A stretch of 64,000 nucleotides of DNA. Origin: Rudanella paleaurantiibacter. GTDB lineage: Bacteria; Bacteroidota; Bacteroidia; Cytophagales; Spirosomataceae. Position numbers and translations under genes: made by a program. The notes below the pieces were generated by a model. The model worked only from the letters and a program-made list of their open reading frames with translations, was not told the DNA's origin and ran no database searches. The stretch's first letter is position 1. Each line of letters opens with the position of its first letter. Shown here one piece after another: positions 62,769 to 64,000 of this stretch. Where the stretch lies: the NCBI RefSeq assembly GCF_009184635.1, contig NZ_WELI01000011.1, forward strand, positions 124,001-188,000, written 5' to 3'.

Positions 62769-63128
62769 TCAAGACTGAGGGTTTTCCCGCATCCATTCTT
62801 CGAGCGTTGTTTTTTGAAAGTGTAAGCGTGCTGTTATCGCCAGCGCAATTAAAGGGCCTACTGAAAGGCCAATGAACAGAAAAGCGATAAAAATGGCGAA
62901 CAAAATGTAGATGCTCCACCCAAGTTTTCTCAGGTCACTCTCATAAATGTCGTACCCCGACAACTTCATGGCACAATAACTCGCATAGGCCAGGGTGGCC
63001 CAGGAACAGACGGCAACATAGGCCATGCCGCTTTCACCAATGGCGATAACGAGGCTTAACAGAGCACTAAAAATGCAAATGATAATAGCGACAACCGACA
63101 GGGCTCGGAGGGTTTTAGGTTTAAACAT
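62769..63128 (-). CDS. Small polytopic membrane protein of unknown function
   Basis: This 119-residue protein has three or four hydrophobic spans (VVAIIICIFSALLSLVIAIG; GMAYVAVCSWATLAYASYCA; WSIYILFAIFIAFLFIGLSV) and a charged C-terminal tail (FQKTTLEEWMRENPQS). It is convergent with the DUF1016 gene and divergent from the sigma factor. No family is recognised. The 128-bp gap before it toward the DUF1016 stop holds nothing notable. Confidence 0.6.
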   Translation of the reverse strand: MFKPKTLRALSVVAIIICIFSALLSLVIAIGESGMAYVAVCSWATLAYASYCAMKLSGYDIYESDLRKLGWSIYILFAIFIAFLFIGLSVGPLIALAITARLHFQKTTLEEWMRENPQS

Positions 63129-63163
63129 ACAGGTTACGAATCAGTGTAGGGTTTAAGTTGTGA

Positions 63164-63186
63164 TTTGCCTTAAGTAGAAAGGCAAA
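63164..63186. promoter_or_regulatory. Dyad in the divergent region upstream of the sigma factor
   Basis: TTTGCCTT (63164-63171) and AAGGCAAA (63179-63186) are perfect complements with a 7-bp spacer. It lies 36 bp upstream of the small membrane protein start. It may be an operator; the evidence is symmetry alone. Confidence 0.3.
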
Positions 63187-63319
63187 CCTGAATGTACAGG
63201 ACATCACGTCATTCTGCAAAAAATTTCATCGTTTAGTAAGGGTTTGTGGTAGCCGCATCGTCTATGAAAAAAGAAGGATAAAACTTACTTATTCAAAGTC
63301 GAGTTCACTCTTCTACGCG

Positions 63320-63979
63320 ATGGGACAAATAAATCCTGAATACACGTCTGACACACCGCCAAAAAGGCTGCCCGAGAGACACCCGCAAGCGTCTGACGCA
63401 ACCCATATTGGCGATCCGGAATACTTAATCCGGCGGGCATTCGACAATGACCCGGATGTGGGCATGGCGATGCTGTTCCGATACTACTACCAGCCGCTTT
63501 GCAGCCACGCAGTCCGGTTCGTATCCTCTAAGGAAATCGCTGAAGACCTGGTGTCCGACATTTTTTTTGAGATGCACAGCCGCCTGACCTACCAGGCGGT
63601 AGCGACCTCTTTCCGCGCTTTTCTGTTTACGGCGGTTCGTAACCGTGCGCTCGACTATATACGCACCGAATACAAACAGGCAACTTCGCTAGAGCACGCA
63701 CAGGGAATGACCGCTGAACAGGCACAACAACCCGACGGCGTGATGCAGTACGAAGAGCTTTACCACTCAATTGAAGAGGCCATTAATGGAATGCCCGTAA
63801 AACAGCGGACAGTCTACCTGATGCACCGCTTTGAGGGTAAGCGCTACGCCGACATTGCCGTCGAACTTCAGATGGCCACCAAAACGGTTGAGGTTCACAT
63901 GTACCGCGCTACCCAGGCAATCCGGGAACTGTTACGCAGCAAATGGCTCATCAGCTTGTTGCTGTGCTGGCTTAGCTAA
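63320..63979 (+). CDS. ECF-type RNA polymerase sigma factor (sigma-70 family)
   Basis: This 219-residue sigma factor has region 2 (YYYQPLCSHAVRFVSSKEIA; DLVSDIFFEMHSR; AFLFTAVRNRALDYIRTEYK) and region 4 (INGMPVKQRTVYLMHRFEGK; YADIAVELQMATKTVEVHMY). This is the Bacteroidota-type ECF subgroup that usually precedes a FecR-type anti-sigma gene and a TonB receptor. That partner would lie beyond the window edge. It is complete and has 190 bp of upstream sequence. Confidence 0.93.
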   Translation: MGQINPEYTSDTPPKRLPERHPQASDATHIGDPEYLIRRAFDNDPDVGMAMLFRYYYQPLCSHAVRFVSSKEIAEDLVSDIFFEMHSRLTYQAVATSFRAFLFTAVRNRALDYIRTEYKQATSLEHAQGMTAEQAQQPDGVMQYEELYHSIEEAINGMPVKQRTVYLMHRFEGKRYADIAVELQMATKTVEVHMYRATQAIRELLRSKWLISLLLCWLS

Positions 63980-64000
63980 CCTCTCCCCTCCCCAACGTTT

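Overview
The window looks like a chromosome segment from a Bacteroidota bacterium of the Cytophagales (Spirosoma/Fibrella-like). The pointers are a SusC/SusD pair, a type IX secretion (T9SS) C-terminal sorting domain, Bacteroidota-style efflux operons with lipoprotein adaptors, a Thermus-type isocitrate dehydrogenase, almost no Shine-Dalgarno sequences, and two possible TAnnTTTG -7 elements. The genus is an inference. I see no tRNA, rRNA, CRISPR array or insertion sequence.

Region 1 (1-12,230): a partial secreted protein, then an NtrC-type sigma-54 activator, a complete potassium-uptake kdpFABC operon with an extra micro-ORF in front, an outer-membrane barrel protein, a KdpD stub without kinase domain, a separate membrane histidine kinase and a lipoprotein. 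The intergenic region ahead of kdp carries a perfect tandem palindrome (possible enhancer) and a -24/-12-like element, so this Kdp system is probably controlled by sigma-54 rather than by KdpDE. Region 2 (12,252-17,570): a 1,379-residue T9SS-exported metalloprotease on the minus strand, a decayed T9SS sorting domain, and a 1.2-kb non-coding stretch with several hairpins.

Region 3 (17,570-28,469): seven tightly packed genes: SusC, SusD, two related DoxX-like membrane proteins, a SoxD-like cytochrome c, a SoxC-like molybdenum enzyme and a phytoene-desaturase-like flavoprotein. This reads as a nutrient-uptake and periplasmic sulfur-oxidation operon. Region 4 (28,559-32,270): a LysR regulator divergent from icd, with a long inverted repeat between them, then a ThuA-like secreted protein.

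Region 5 (32,538-41,369): a GNAT acetyltransferase next to a 2,235-residue NRPS-PKS hybrid (A-T-KS-AT-ACP-aminotransferase). Its adenylation pocket reads as the threonine code DFWNIGMVHK. A REP-like inverted repeat and a tyrosine recombinase follow. The gene set predicts a diamino-hydroxy acid built from threonine plus malonate, with no visible release domain.

Region 6 (41,443-46,013), minus strand: a winged-helix/nucleotidyltransferase pair (AbiE-like), two COG0523 metal-chaperone GTPases around a 16-bp inverted repeat resembling a Zur operator, and a thioredoxin-reductase-like flavoprotein. Region 7 (46,148-54,438), minus strand: a complete tripartite drug-type RND efflux pump (OMF, RND, MFP) with a small membrane protein and its own two-component system. 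Region 8 (54,609-63,979): a DUF1593 secreted hydrolase, a heavy-metal RND pump with its adaptor but no outer-membrane channel, a secreted hypothetical, a DUF1016 protein whose nuclease residues look lost, a small membrane protein and an ECF sigma factor.
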